Shown here: positions 19,567 to 28,436 of the stretch, piece after piece | Layout: every line of letters begins with the position of its first letter | How positions within the stretch are numbered: position 1 is the first letter of the stretch | Assembly (NCBI GenBank): GCA_029433525.1 | Contig: JAQTIF010000002.1 | Span: 496,001 to 560,000, forward strand | DNA: 64,000 nt | Direction of reading: 5' to 3' | From: Enterobacteriaceae bacterium ESL0689 | GTDB taxonomy: Bacteria > Pseudomonadota > Gammaproteobacteria > Enterobacterales > Enterobacteriaceae | Program-made: the position numbers and the translations under genes | Notes under the pieces: generated by a model | What the model saw: the letters and a program-made list of their open reading frames with translations, nothing else | Databases searched by the model: none | What the model was told of the DNA's origin: nothing

Positions 19567-22275
19567 ATGCTGAAAAATATCACCCGCCAGTTATTTGCAC
19601 AATTTCATCGCCACTTACCGCGCCGACTGGTTCAGCGCGATCCACTACCGGATACCCGCCATCTGGTCAGTGTCCCGATCCCGGATTCGTTAAGCACACA
19701 ATGCCTGAAAGTCGCTGCCATGGATGAAAATCAACTCTGGCATACCTTTGCCAGTCATCCGGAAGGGCTTAATCAAAGCGAAGTCGCAGATAAACTGGCG
19801 CACTACGGCAGCAATCAAATTCCGGCACAGAAACCGGCACCGTGGTGGGTACATTTATGGATCTGCTACCGCAATCCGTTTAATTTGTTGCTGACTGTGC
19901 TGGGCATTATTTCCTATGCAACAGAAGATCTGTTTGCCGCAGGGGTGATCGCCTTAATGGTCGCCATTTCCACGCTGCTTAACTTTATTCAGGAATCACG
20001 ATCAACAAAAGCAGCTGATGCCCTGAAAGCGATGGTCAGCAATACTGCGACCGTCCTGCGGGTCATTAATGAACAAGGTGAAAGTCGCTGGCAGGAGTTG
20101 CCGATAGATCAGCTGGTGCCTGGCGACATTGTTAAACTCTCAGCCGGAGACATGATCCCGGCCGATCTGCGTATTTTCAAAGCCAGAGATCTGTTTGTCG
20201 CCCAGGCGTCGCTCACCGGCGAATCATTACCGGTCGAAAAAGTGGCTTACTGTCGCGATCCACAACAGAACAATCCGCTGGAGTGCGATACCTTATGTTT
20301 TATGGGCACGAATGTCGTCAGCGGCACCGCCCAGGCACTGGTATTTGCCACCGGTGGCAATACCTGGTTCGGGCAACTGGCTGGGCGAGTCAGCGCCCAG
20401 GGGAGTGAACCGAATGCCTTTCAGAAAGGCATTAGCCGGGTCAGTATGTTGCTGATCCGTTTTATGCTGGTTATGGCACCTGTGGTCTTGCTGATTAATG
20501 GCTACACCAAAGGTGACTGGTGGGAGGCGGCCCTATTTTCGCTTTCCGTCGCCGTGGGGCTGACGCCAGAAATGTTGCCGATGATCGTGACCTCCACCCT
20601 GGCGCGTGGGGCCGTCAAATTGTCGAAGCAGAAAGTGATTGTTAAGCATCTTGATGCGATTCAGAACTTTGGGGCGATGGATATTCTGTGTACCGACAAA
20701 ACCGGCACGCTGACCCAGGATAAAATCGTACTGGAAAATCATATTGATATCTCCGGCAAGACGAGTGATCGCGTGCTGCATAACGCCTGGCTGAACAGCC
20801 ACTATCAGACCGGGCTGAAAAACCTGCTTGATACCGCTGTGCTGGAAGGTGTGGAGCTGGAGACGGCACGTCAGCTCGCCGAACGCTGGCAGAAAGTGGA
20901 TGAGATCCCGTTTGACTTTGAGCGCCGCCGCATGTCAGTGGTGGTCAGTGAACAGGAGGACGTTCATCAGCTTATCTGTAAAGGGGCACTGCAGGAGATC
21001 CTCAATGCTTCCGCCTGGGTACGTTATAACGGTGAAATCGTACCGTTAGACGATACGATGTTGCGCCGGATCAAGACCGTGACCAATACTCTCAACCGTC
21101 AGGGGCTGCGTGTGGTGGCCGTCGCGACCCGTACTTTACCCGCCCGGACGGGTGATTATCAGCGGGCCGATGAGTCAGATCTGACCCTGGAAGGCTATAT
21201 TGCTTTCCTCGATCCGCCAAAAGAGACCACCGCGCCAGCGCTGAAAGCGCTGAAAGCCAGCGGGATCACGGTAAAAATTCTGACCGGAGACAGTGAACTG
21301 GTAGCGGCGAAAGTTTGCCGCGAAGTGGGGCTCGAACCGGGTGAGGTGATAACAGGTAGCCAGATTGACACACTTAATGATGATGAGCTGGCGACGCTGG
21401 CAAAAGGCACCATATTGTTTGCGCGCCTCACGCCGTTACATAAAGAGCGTATTGTGACACTGCTCAAACGTGAAGGCCATGTCGTGGGCTTCATGGGAGA
21501 TGGTATTAACGATGCCCCGGCACTTCGCGCGGCGGACATTGGTATTTCGGTTGATGGTGCCGTCGATATTGCGCGTGAAGCGGCGGATATCATTCTGCTG
21601 GAAAAGAACCTGATGGTGCTGGAAGAGGGGGTGATTGAAGGACGGCGTACTTTTAGCAACATGCTGAAGTACATCAAAATGACCGCCAGTTCGAATTTTG
21701 GCAATGTCTTTAGCGTGCTGGTGGCCAGCGCCTTTTTGCCCTTCCTGCCCATGCTGCCATTGCACTTGCTGATCCAGAATCTGCTGTATGATATCTCTCA
21801 GGTGGCGATCCCGTTTGATAATGTCGATGATGAGCAAATTCGTCGCCCACAACGCTGGGACCCGGCAGAACTGGGGCGTTTCATGATCTTCTTTGGCCCG
21901 ATAAGCTCCATCTTTGATATTCTGACTTTCTGTCTGATGTGGTGGGTTTTTCATGCGGACACGCCACAAATGCAAACTCTTTTTCAGTCAGGCTGGTTTG
22001 TCGAGGGGCTACTGTCACAGACACTGATTGTCCATATGATCCGTACCAGGCATATCCCTTTTATTCAAAGCCGCGCGGCATGGCCTTTGTTCGTCATGAC
22101 ATTATTGGTGATGGCCATCGGTATTGCGCTGCCATTCTCACCACTGGCGCCTTATCTGCAGTTACAGGCACTGCCACTGAGCTATTTCCCGTGGCTGATC
22201 GCCATTCTGGTGGGCTATATGACGCTGACGCAACTGGTGAAGGGGATTTACAGCCGCCGCTATGGCTGGCAGTAA
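19567..22275 (+). CDS. mgtA: Magnesium-transporting P-type ATPase MgtA
   Basis: A 902-residue P3B-type ATPase of the inner membrane that imports Mg2+ under limitation, normally under PhoPQ control. The actuator loop LTGES, the phosphorylation site DILCTDKTGTLTQDK near residue 378, the nucleotide-binding domain, and the hinge MGDGINDAPALRAADIG near residue 645 are all present. Paired hydrophobic helices flank the actuator domain, and six more lie at the C-terminus. It is preceded by mgtL and converges on ridA with a hairpin between. Intact. Confidence 0.95.
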   Translation: MLKNITRQLFAQFHRHLPRRLVQRDPLPDTRHLVSVPIPDSLSTQCLKVAAMDENQLWHTFASHPEGLNQSEVADKLAHYGSNQIPAQKPAPWWVHLWICYRNPFNLLLTVLGIISYATEDLFAAGVIALMVAISTLLNFIQESRSTKAADALKAMVSNTATVLRVINEQGESRWQELPIDQLVPGDIVKLSAGDMIPADLRIFKARDLFVAQASLTGESLPVEKVAYCRDPQQNNPLECDTLCFMGTNVVSGTAQALVFATGGNTWFGQLAGRVSAQGSEPNAFQKGISRVSMLLIRFMLVMAPVVLLINGYTKGDWWEAALFSLSVAVGLTPEMLPMIVTSTLARGAVKLSKQKVIVKHLDAIQNFGAMDILCTDKTGTLTQDKIVLENHIDISGKTSDRVLHNAWLNSHYQTGLKNLLDTAVLEGVELETARQLAERWQKVDEIPFDFERRRMSVVVSEQEDVHQLICKGALQEILNASAWVRYNGEIVPLDDTMLRRIKTVTNTLNRQGLRVVAVATRTLPARTGDYQRADESDLTLEGYIAFLDPPKETTAPALKALKASGITVKILTGDSELVAAKVCREVGLEPGEVITGSQIDTLNDDELATLAKGTILFARLTPLHKERIVTLLKREGHVVGFMGDGINDAPALRAADIGISVDGAVDIAREAADIILLEKNLMVLEEGVIEGRRTFSNMLKYIKMTASSNFGNVFSVLVASAFLPFLPMLPLHLLIQNLLYDISQVAIPFDNVDDEQIRRPQRWDPAELGRFMIFFGPISSIFDILTFCLMWWVFHADTPQMQTLFQSGWFVEGLLSQTLIVHMIRTRHIPFIQSRAAWPLFVMTLLVMAIGIALPFSPLAPYLQLQALPLSYFPWLIAILVGYMTLTQLVKGIYSRRYGWQ

Positions 22276-22282
22276 TAAATAG

Positions 22283-22315
22283 CTTTCCCCGGTTCTCAGC
22301 ATGAGCCGGGGAAAG
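22283..22315. terminator. Hairpin between mgtA and ridA
   Basis: CTTTCCCCGG/CCGGGGAAAG perfect stem between two convergent genes. No long T-run follows on either side. Confidence 0.6.
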
Positions 22316-22322
22316 GCGGGAA

Positions 22323-22709
22323 TTAGCGACGTACTGCGATCGCTTCAATTTCAATTTTCACATCTTTCGGCAAGCGAGCCACTTCGACACAGGAACGCGC
22401 CGGAAAAGCCGCGTGATGTTCCGTGAAGAAGGCTTCGTAAGTGGCGTTGACGATAGCAAAATCCTGCAAATCTTTAACAAATACCGTCGTTTTCACAATA
22501 TCACCGGTTTTCAGTCCAGCCGCTTCGACAATAGCTTTGACGTTTTCCAGCGATTGTCGGGTCTGGGCCGCAATATCACTGGCCACGCTACCGGTTTTCG
22601 GATCAACCGGGATCTGACCAGAAGTGATGATCATGCTACCCAGGTCAACACCCTGCACGTAAGGGCCAATCGCGGCAGGCGCATTTTCCGTGGTGATAAT
22701 CTGAGACAT
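22323..22709 (-). CDS. ridA: 2-iminobutanoate/2-iminopropanoate deaminase RidA
   Basis: A 128-residue YjgF/YER057c/UK114-family trimer that hydrolyses reactive enamine/imine intermediates made by PLP enzymes such as threonine dehydratase. The family blocks ENAPAAIGPYVQGVDLGSMI at the N-terminus and RSCVEVARLPKDVKIEIEAI at the C-terminus (with the catalytic Arg) are complete. It lies downstream of pyrBI on the same strand, as in E. coli. Confidence 0.95.
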   Translation of the reverse strand: MSQIITTENAPAAIGPYVQGVDLGSMIITSGQIPVDPKTGSVASDIAAQTRQSLENVKAIVEAAGLKTGDIVKTTVFVKDLQDFAIVNATYEAFFTEHHAAFPARSCVEVARLPKDVKIEIEAIAVRR

Positions 22710-22785
22710 AATTTCTCCTTAATTTAGATAATAAAAGCGTGTTTTCGCTGATTATTATAGAATCAGCGAGCCCGGAAATCATTAG

Positions 22786-23247
22786 TCAACCGGCCAGAAC
22801 CACATAATATGAAAACTCTTTTTCACAGTATTTACACTTCAGTGCAATATCATCTTGACGTTTTTTCACCGCAAAGCAGGAAAAGACCGGTTCAGCATGG
22901 CTGATACAGTTACTGTTCGGGCAGTTCAGCACATTATCGATCCGCTCCGGCAGAACAGGATGGAATTTTTCGGTCACCTGATAGTTGTCGATATGATTCA
23001 CCGTCGCCTGCGGCGCATACAGCGCGAGCTGATTAACCTGGTCGTTAGTCAGGAACGTATTTTCTATTTTCACCAGATCCTTGCGCCCCATTTCGTCTGA
23101 CGGCAGATTCAGACCAATGGTGATACGCTGATCGGTTTCCGCCAGCCGGAAGAGAGTCAGTAATTTAACCCCCATCTGTGCCGGAATATGATCAATAACG
23201 GTGCCACATTTTATCGCTTCTACCTGCAATTTATTATCGTGCCTCAT
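22786..23247 (-). CDS. pyrI: Aspartate carbamoyltransferase regulatory chain
   Basis: A 153-residue regulatory subunit of aspartate transcarbamylase, which binds CTP/ATP and tunes PyrB. The nucleotide-binding domain has [15 protein letters not shown]; the zinc domain has the four cysteines in CPNSNC and CKYC. The start at 23247 gives [13 protein letters not shown] as in E. coli; the ATG five codons earlier overlaps the end of pyrB. It begins 11 bp after pyrB. Intact. Confidence 0.95.
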   Translation of the reverse strand: MRHDNKLQVEAIKCGTVIDHIPAQMGVKLLTLFRLAETDQRITIGLNLPSDEMGRKDLVKIENTFLTNDQVNQLALYAPQATVNHIDNYQVTEKFHPVLPERIDNVLNCPNSNCISHAEPVFSCFAVKKRQDDIALKCKYCEKEFSYYVVLAG

Positions 23248-23258
23248 CGTGGTTCCTC

Positions 23259-24194
23259 TCATAGCTCCAGCTCTCTGTTAAGTACCAGCGCCAGTAACGC
23301 CTGGCGAGCAAAAATACCATTACCGGCCTGCTGGAAATACCAGGCATAAGGTGTTTTATCGACATCGGTAGCGATTTCGTCAACCCGTGGCAGTGGATGC
23401 AGCACCTTCATGGTATGACGCGCCGCGTTCAGATCGGCGGCATGCAGCACAAACTGTGCTTTGACATTGGCATATTCCGAGGGATCAAGGCGCTCTTTCT
23501 GTACCCGGGTCATATACAGAATATCAACATCTTCGATCACTTCATCGATGGCATTATGCCGACTCCATGTGATCCCTCTCTCGTCCAGCATGGTGCAAAT
23601 AGAGTGTGGCATCGCCAGGGCATCAGGGGCGATAAAATAGAAACGGTTGCCTGTAAATTTCGCCAGCGCTTGTGCCAGCGAGTGTACAGTACGACCATAT
23701 TTGAGATCGCCGACCATCGCGATATTAAGATGTTCCAGTCGTCCTTGTGTTTCCTGAATCGTGAACAGATCGAGCAATGTCTGGGTCGGATGCTGATTCG
23801 CGCCGTCACCTGCATTAAGTACCGGAATACCACGGGAAAATTCGGTTGCCAGCCGCGCGGCGCCTTCTTGTGGGTGGCGCATGACAATCGCGTCGACATA
23901 GGTACTGATGACCGAAATGGTATCCGCCAGGGTTTCCCCCTTTTTTCCCAGCGATGTGTTGTGACTATCAGAAAAGCCCACCACACTGGCGCCGAGGCGA
24001 TGTATGGCCGTTTCGAATGACAAACGGGTACGGGTTGAGGCTTCAAAGAAACAGCTGGCCACCACTTTATGTCTGAGTAATTCTGGCTGTGGCGTGGCTT
24101 TCAGTTTTGCCGCTGTCATCAGCACCCGCTCAAGATCGGTACGACTAAGATCGTTTATGGAAATGATATGCTTTTGATATAGCGGATTAACCAT
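23259..24194 (-). CDS. pyrB: Aspartate carbamoyltransferase catalytic chain
   Basis: A 311-residue catalytic subunit that makes carbamoyl aspartate in the first committed step of pyrimidine synthesis. The carbamoyl-phosphate loop [19 protein letters not shown] lies near residue 50, the [13 protein letters not shown] motif near residue 134 and the HPLPRVDEI loop near residue 265. It is transcribed behind the pyrL leader and attenuator and followed by pyrI. Intact. Confidence 0.96.
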   Translation of the reverse strand: MVNPLYQKHIISINDLSRTDLERVLMTAAKLKATPQPELLRHKVVASCFFEASTRTRLSFETAIHRLGASVVGFSDSHNTSLGKKGETLADTISVISTYVDAIVMRHPQEGAARLATEFSRGIPVLNAGDGANQHPTQTLLDLFTIQETQGRLEHLNIAMVGDLKYGRTVHSLAQALAKFTGNRFYFIAPDALAMPHSICTMLDERGITWSRHNAIDEVIEDVDILYMTRVQKERLDPSEYANVKAQFVLHAADLNAARHTMKVLHPLPRVDEIATDVDKTPYAWYFQQAGNGIFARQALLALVLNRELEL

Positions 24195-24223
24195 CTTTAT
24201 CTCCTGATATCAAGGCAAAAAAA

Positions 24224-24243
24224 AGCCCCTTCAAAAAGGGGCT
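24224..24243 (-). terminator. pyrBI attenuator terminator
   Basis: On the minus strand an AGCCCC/GGGGCT stem is followed by eight Ts (plus-strand A-run at 24217-24224). The pyrL frame ends inside this hairpin, the hallmark of UTP-sensitive pyrBI attenuation. Confidence 0.85.
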
Positions 24244-24335
24244 ACCTGAAATGGGTGAGATAACGCAGAAGAGAACGCAATACCGATGCCTGTTTTCAGG
24301 CGTAGCAGTATAAAATGTCGTGCTCTGTAAACCAT
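24231..24335 (-). CDS. pyrL: pyrBI operon leader peptide PyrL
   Basis: A 34-codon leader starting MVYRARHFILLRLK after a GGGAGG Shine-Dalgarno and ending at a TGA within the attenuator stem. E. coli PyrL is 44 residues and starts MVQCVRHFVLPRLK. When UTP is low, RNA polymerase pauses and the coupled ribosome on pyrL prevents the terminator from forming, so pyrBI is expressed. Confidence 0.85.
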   Translation of the reverse strand: MVYRARHFILLRLKTGIGIAFSSALSHPFQVAPF

Positions 24336-24360
24336 ATTACCTCCCGGAAAATCGGGCGGG

Positions 24361-24388
24361 ATTATACGCAGATTAACTATTTATTCAA
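24361..24388 (-). promoter_or_regulatory. pyrLBI promoter
   Basis: On the minus strand TTGAAT and TATAAT are separated by 16 bp, followed about 25 bp later by the pyrL Shine-Dalgarno. It sits between the argF stop codon and pyrL. Confidence 0.75.
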
Positions 24389-24399
24389 GTGATTAATAT

Positions 24400-25410
24400 T
24401 CACTCTGACTTTCCCAGGGTAGCAACCATGACCGCTTTGATGGTATGCAGCCGGTTTTCTGCTTGATCAAAAACAATACTGGCTGGTGATTCGAACACTT
24501 CATCCGTCACTTCCATGCCTCCCTGTAAACCGAACTCCTCTGCTATCTTTTTACCAAGGGTGGTCTTTTCATCGTGAAACGCGGGTAAACAATGGAGAAA
24601 TTTCACCTGGGGATTACCGGTTAATGCCATCATGTCACTGTTGACCTGATAGTCACGCAACAATGCCACACGTTCAGCCCATTTTTCTTTTGCTTCTCCC
24701 ATCGAAACCCAGACATCGGTATAGATAAAATCAGCGCTCTTTACGCCACTGGCAATATCTTCTGTCAGGGTGATATCACCGCCGTTTTTCCGGGCCAGCG
24801 CCTGGCATTTCATCACCAGCTCGGCCTCTGGCCAGCAGGCTTTCGGTGCGACCAGGCGTAAATCTAATCCGGTGAGCGCCGCCGCTTCCAGCATGGAGTT
24901 TCCCATATTGTTGCGGGCATCGCCGACATAGACCAGAATCATTTCGTTCAATGCTTTGGCCGGTAAATGTTCCTGCATCGTCAGTAAATCAGCCAGCAAT
25001 TGCGTCGGATGGTATTCATCCGTCAGGCCATTCCACACCGGCACACCGGAATAACGCGCGAGTGTCTCAACAACATCCTGTCCATAACCACGATATTGAA
25101 TCGCATCATACATGCGTCCCAGCACACGAGCGGTATCCTTAATGGACTCTTTATGACCAATCTGATTCCCCCCCGAACCAAGATAAGTGGTGTGCGCCCC
25201 CTGATCAGCGGCCGCAACTTCGAAAGCGCAACGTGTACGGGTCGAATCTTTTTCAAAGATCAGCGCAATGTTTTTACCCATCAGACAGGGGGTCTCTTTC
25301 CCGTTTTTCTTGTTATTTTTCAATTTAGCCGCTAGCTCCAGCAGAATGGTGATATCTGCGGGGGTAAAATCAAGTAATTTCAGAAAATGCTGGTGATGAA
25401 AATCAGGCAT
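24400..25410 (-). CDS. argF: Ornithine carbamoyltransferase
   Basis: A 336-residue ornithine transcarbamylase making citrulline from ornithine and carbamoyl phosphate. The carbamoyl-phosphate loop [18 protein letters not shown] lies near residue 55, [15 protein letters not shown] near residue 133, and the ornithine-binding HCLPAFHD near residue 273. It could equally be called argI; this is the copy next to pyrB, like E. coli argI. It sits just upstream of the pyr promoter, so arginine and pyrimidine branches that compete for carbamoyl phosphate are side by side. Two ARG boxes precede it. Confidence 0.95.
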   Translation of the reverse strand: MPDFHHQHFLKLLDFTPADITILLELAAKLKNNKKNGKETPCLMGKNIALIFEKDSTRTRCAFEVAAADQGAHTTYLGSGGNQIGHKESIKDTARVLGRMYDAIQYRGYGQDVVETLARYSGVPVWNGLTDEYHPTQLLADLLTMQEHLPAKALNEMILVYVGDARNNMGNSMLEAAALTGLDLRLVAPKACWPEAELVMKCQALARKNGGDITLTEDIASGVKSADFIYTDVWVSMGEAKEKWAERVALLRDYQVNSDMMALTGNPQVKFLHCLPAFHDEKTTLGKKIAEEFGLQGGMEVTDEVFESPASIVFDQAENRLHTIKAVMVATLGKSE

Positions 25411-25437
25411 AATTTCCTCGCATAGCTCAGGCTGTTA

Positions 25438-25476
25438 AATGAATTTAAATTCACTTTAAGTAAATTAATATTCATT
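25438..25476 (-). promoter_or_regulatory. Double ARG box (ArgR operator) upstream of argF
   Basis: Two 18-bp boxes, AATGAATTTAAATTCACT at 25438-25455 and AGTAAATTAATATTCATT at 25459-25476, are separated by exactly 3 bp, the standard geometry for the ArgR hexamer. The first matches the consensus TGAAT(N4)ATTCA almost perfectly. Repression of argF by arginine is inferred. Confidence 0.85.
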
Positions 25477-25584
25477 TTCAAGCCTGGTGTAGAAATATTT
25501 TATTCAAGAGTAGAGGCAATCACAGTGGTGTGTGACAATAGATGCTACTCTGTCGTACATGAGAATTATTATGAGGAACGAACC

Positions 25585-25998
25585 ATGGCAAACTCAGATC
25601 AACTGAAAGAGCAGCGTGAAGAGACCCGCTTAATTATTGAAGAATTGCTGGCGGACGGGAGTGATCCAGACGCTTTATATACCATTGAGCACCATCTTTC
25701 CGCTGATGATTTAGAAACATTAGAGAAAGTGGCTCTCGAAGCATTCCGCCTGGGTTACGAAGTGACCGAACCTGAAGAACTGGAGATTGAAGAAGATCAG
25801 GTGGTTATCTGTTGTGATATCGTTCGTGAAAGCGCGCTGCATGTCGATCTGATCGATACCCAGGTTGAGCAGCTACTGGATCTGGTAGAAAAATTCGATG
25901 TCATGTATGACGGCTGGGGGACTTACTATGAAGATCCCCATGGAGAAGATGATCATCAGGATGATGATAACGGAGATGGGGACGATATACGTCATTAA
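25585..25998 (+). CDS. rraB: Regulator of ribonuclease E activity B
   Basis: A 137-residue acidic RraB/YjgD protein that binds RNase E and alters which transcripts it cuts. The start at 25585 gives [20 protein letters not shown], matching E. coli; the in-frame ATG at 25525 would add 20 unrelated residues. A GAGGAACG Shine-Dalgarno precedes it. The C-terminal tail is a low-complexity Asp/Glu run ending in IRH, as in E. coli. It is divergent from argF, as in E. coli. Confidence 0.94.
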   Translation: MANSDQLKEQREETRLIIEELLADGSDPDALYTIEHHLSADDLETLEKVALEAFRLGYEVTEPEELEIEEDQVVICCDIVRESALHVDLIDTQVEQLLDLVEKFDVMYDGWGTYYEDPHGEDDHQDDDNGDGDDIRH

Positions 25999-26269
25999 GG
26001 AGAGTGTCAGAAATTCTGTGGTGCGGTACGAGGCTGCTTCTGTGATTGTTTCAGCCCGTATGGAGTAAGAGGCGCAAAGAAACCCGCTGTCTTACCCGCG
26101 GTTCCCTACCCGACTGCGCGTTGAGAGTAATCCCAGGGTGCAAAGCCTCAGGGACAACGTCGCCACAGATTAACCGCAGGAGCGAGTGGTGCGGCTCAAT
26201 CCGAAACTGTCAGCCGAAAGCGGTGAAGGCGCACAGGATGAGGGTAGGGTCAGCACAGGCAAATCCTGG
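25999..26269. other. Unassigned DNA downstream of rraB
   Basis: About 270 bp rich in short G+C motifs with no protein I recognise. A 111-codon open frame running through it (26046-26381) owes its C-terminal third to the IS3 end and is not credible. It could be the remnant of a structured element; I cannot identify it. Confidence 0.4.
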
Positions 26270-26417
26270 GTATCGTCAGGCACAGAAAGCGCATTCGGAG
26301 CGCGGGTCAGGGAAGACAAGAAACTGGCAGCCGGAGGGCCCGGTAACGCTGAATCCGGAACGGGAAAAACAGGCAGCTTAAATTAAACAGGGGTGACAAC
26401 TGTCTTGACATTTACCG
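26270..26417 (+). mobile_element. Solo right end of the IS3-family element
   Basis: Almost identical to the last ~145 bp of the IS at 16490-18088, including the OrfB tail (SGKTRNWQPEGPVTLNPER in the translated frame) and the terminal GGGGTGACAACTGTCTTGAC. The left part is gone. Confidence 0.85.
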
Positions 26418-26666
26418 CAGTACGATGACTGGCACCTGATAAAGTGAGTTTCAAGGCAGCAGTAGCGGTGAAGTGCGATCGCCAGGTTCTGGCACAACCC
26501 CCACACAATCAAAATCCAAAAAGATCAACCTGATGCTGGTCGCTCCGCCCCTGTTTTCTGGTGTACCTACCATGGGGGCATTAGTTTTTTTTGCCTGAAT
26601 ATTTGATTTATAGCCACTTATAGAAGAAAATCCACTCCCTTCATACGGATAAAAGGATTATTTCGA
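26418..26666. other. Non-coding stretch before hcp
   Basis: About 250 bp with no supported gene. The last 25 bp include AAAAGGATTATTTCGA directly before the hcp ATG, a plausible Shine-Dalgarno (AAGGA). Confidence 0.4.
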
Positions 26667-27148
26667 ATGGCAATTCCAGCTTATTTATGGCTCAAAGATG
26701 ATGGGGTTCCCAGGTAATGGGCTCTGTCGATGTTCAGAACCGAGACGGCAGCATAGAAATTCTGGGGTTTGGACACGGTATATTTTTGCCTACAGACTCA
26801 TCGACAGGGAAAGTGACTGGCACACGCAAGCACAGCCCGATTACTTTTGAAAAGGAGTTCGACAGCTCTAGCCCGTACCTCTATAAAGCTGTCTCAACAG
26901 GTCAGACTCTGCAATCAGCAGAATTCAAATGGTACAAAATCGACCATGCAGGTCAGGAAGTCGAATACTTCAACATGCTGCTAGAAGGCGTGAAAGTGGT
27001 TGCGGTTTGCCCACTTATGTACGACTGCAAAAACCCGGCGACAGAAAAGCATAATCACCTTGAGTCTGTATCGTTGAGTTACGAAAAAATCACATAGAAG
27101 CACAACGACGGGAACATTATTTTCACTGACTCGTGGAATGACAGATGA
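26667..27148 (+). pseudogene. hcp: Hcp-family T6SS tube protein, broken
   Basis: An Hcp of about 160 residues interrupted twice. The first part, MAIPAYLWLKDDG, runs into a stop after 16 codons. One base is missing in a run of G at 26703-26706; restoring it gives DDGGSQVMGSVDVQ and continuous Hcp sequence (EKEFDSSSPYLYKAV, EVEYFNMLLEGVKVV). Near the end, ITW is replaced by IT-TAG at 27095, after which 16 codons ending in FTDSWNDR complete the usual Hcp tail. The natural stop at 27146-27148 overlaps the ATG of the effector gene, as in T6SS hcp-effector operons. A shorter translatable piece is 26717-27097. Hcp rings form the T6SS inner tube and carry effectors. Confidence 0.85.
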
Positions 27149-27624
27149 TTAGATGCACATTCAGGCTAAACGGTCAGAATATGTCTACTTTCAGTTGTCC
27201 TGGCGTGGGTTTTTTCCCTGCTTATTCGGGATATGCTGGTTCTACTCGAAACAACCCCAATGACATAGCAAAGCCGGAGGTCGGGCCACTACCTACAGGC
27301 CGTTATTATATTGTGAGTAGACCTACAGGCGGTAGCTTTCCGGGGCTGCGCGATTTTGTGTCGTCCGTTATCAGCGGTTCGGATCGTGATGTATGGTTTG
27401 CTCTGTATAAAGACGATGGCGATATAAACGATCACACGTTCATCGAGGGTGTGAAACGTGGCAATTTCCGCCTACACCCAGCGGGCTATGCAGGAATTTC
27501 AGAGGGCTGCATAACCTTTCCGGGCAGGTCACATTATGAGATTATTTATCAAGCACTGATGCACACAGCCACGTTTCATGTAAGCCCGTCATTAGTGGCT
27601 TATGGCACTGTACAGGTGTACTGA
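27145..27624 (+). CDS. DUF2778/Tlde1-like L,D-transpeptidase-type T6SS effector
   Basis: A 159-residue protein with the YkuD-like catalytic signature FRLHPAGYAGISEGCITFP: His111 and Cys122 fit the catalytic dyad. DUF2778 proteins include Salmonella Tlde1, a T6SS effector that acts in the target periplasm on peptidoglycan tetrapeptides and swaps in D-amino acids. The N-terminus MIRCTFRLNGQNMSTFSCPG and PLPTGRYYIV also fit this family. It overlaps the hcp stop codon and is followed with a 1-bp overlap by a small membrane protein, the usual carrier-effector-immunity order. The frame is intact although its Hcp is broken. Identity by motif and context, not by search. Confidence 0.85.
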   Translation: MIRCTFRLNGQNMSTFSCPGVGFFPAYSGYAGSTRNNPNDIAKPEVGPLPTGRYYIVSRPTGGSFPGLRDFVSSVISGSDRDVWFALYKDDGDINDHTFIEGVKRGNFRLHPAGYAGISEGCITFPGRSHYEIIYQALMHTATFHVSPSLVAYGTVQVY

Positions 27625-27887
27625 TGAAAGTGTCTAAATTCGTGTTGTTGTGGGCGCTATTTGCCATTTCCTACATCGTCTTTTTTGTGCTGGTGTTTGC
27701 ATTGTTTCCGGAGAGAGAAGTCTATTTTTTCATTCGGGAACGCTACGACATTTTCATAGAAGAAAACGTATGGGATAACTGGTTTATGTCGATAGTCCTG
27801 CTTCTGTCGCTGGTGATAAACATCGTTTTTATGTTCCTTTCTCTCGCTATTACGCAGCGATTGAGGCGCAGGAATAATTTACCATAA
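27624..27887 (+). CDS. Small two-helix membrane protein, probable Tlde1 immunity protein
   Basis: An 87-residue protein with one hydrophobic helix at about residues 5-28 (FVLLWALFAISYIVFFVLVF) and another at about 54-76 (SIVLLLSLVINIVFMFLSLA), separated by a charged loop (RERYDIFIEENVWDNW). The C-terminus is basic. Its ATG overlaps the effector stop. Context implies the inner-membrane/periplasmic immunity protein that blocks the L,D-transpeptidase effector. The sequence alone would not give a function. Confidence 0.65.
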   Translation: MKVSKFVLLWALFAISYIVFFVLVFALFPEREVYFFIRERYDIFIEENVWDNWFMSIVLLLSLVINIVFMFLSLAITQRLRRRNNLP

Positions 27888-27916
27888 CACCCGTTGCGCG
27901 CACCGACAGAAACGTT

Positions 27917-27940
27917 CTCAGGGCTGTTTTTAGCCCTGAG
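27917..27940 (+). terminator. Hairpin after the effector/immunity pair
   Basis: CTCAGGGCT/AGCCCTGAG stem with a loop of GTTTTTT type, 30 bp after the immunity gene. No T-run follows, so it is only a probable terminator. Confidence 0.5.
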
Positions 27941-28436
27941 CCTTATAAAACACCTCTATCCTACACGAAAAACGCCTGAATCTCACCAGGAGAGTTTCAG
28001 AGGATGCGCATAGTTATGCACCCCGATCACTTAGCAACATCACCAGCAGGAAATCGCAGAAGGCGTCAGACTCCGTTCTGAAGGTTGTAGAAAATCACAT
28101 CGTTGACGGTGCGGAGCATCTCACCCTCGTCGCCGACATAGTTTTTGTTCGCCGGAGTGGCCGAGAGCTGTACATTCCCTTTTTTACTTTGCGCCAGGTC
28201 AATAAAATGGCAAACATCCCGAATGCAGATACTATATATGGAGATTAAAATAAAAATAAGCACCATATATTGTATTAATGCGTCATAATAACATCCTCGC
28301 CGGACGCGCGCTGGACGCTGATGGCATCGGGATCACAAAGGCAGGTTGAGCGGCAATGACAGTAAAAAGCATGGCATCATCGCGAATAACTTTCTGCCTC
28401 TGTACATAACTCGCTCTCTAAAAGACTGGAGTAATC
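27941..28436. other. Intergenic stretch before nrdD
   Basis: About 500 bp. A 66-codon minus-strand open frame (28066-28266) ends FIDLAQSKKGNVQLSATPAN...FYNLQNGV and may be the tail of a lost gene; I do not recognise it. The final ~100 bp should hold the nrdD promoter, which is FNR-controlled in E. coli; no clear FNR site was found by eye. Confidence 0.4.

Noticed and set aside
26046-26381. 111-codon frame before hcp
   Set aside because: Its C-terminal third is the translated IS3 right end and its N-terminal part has no similarity or ribosome-binding site.
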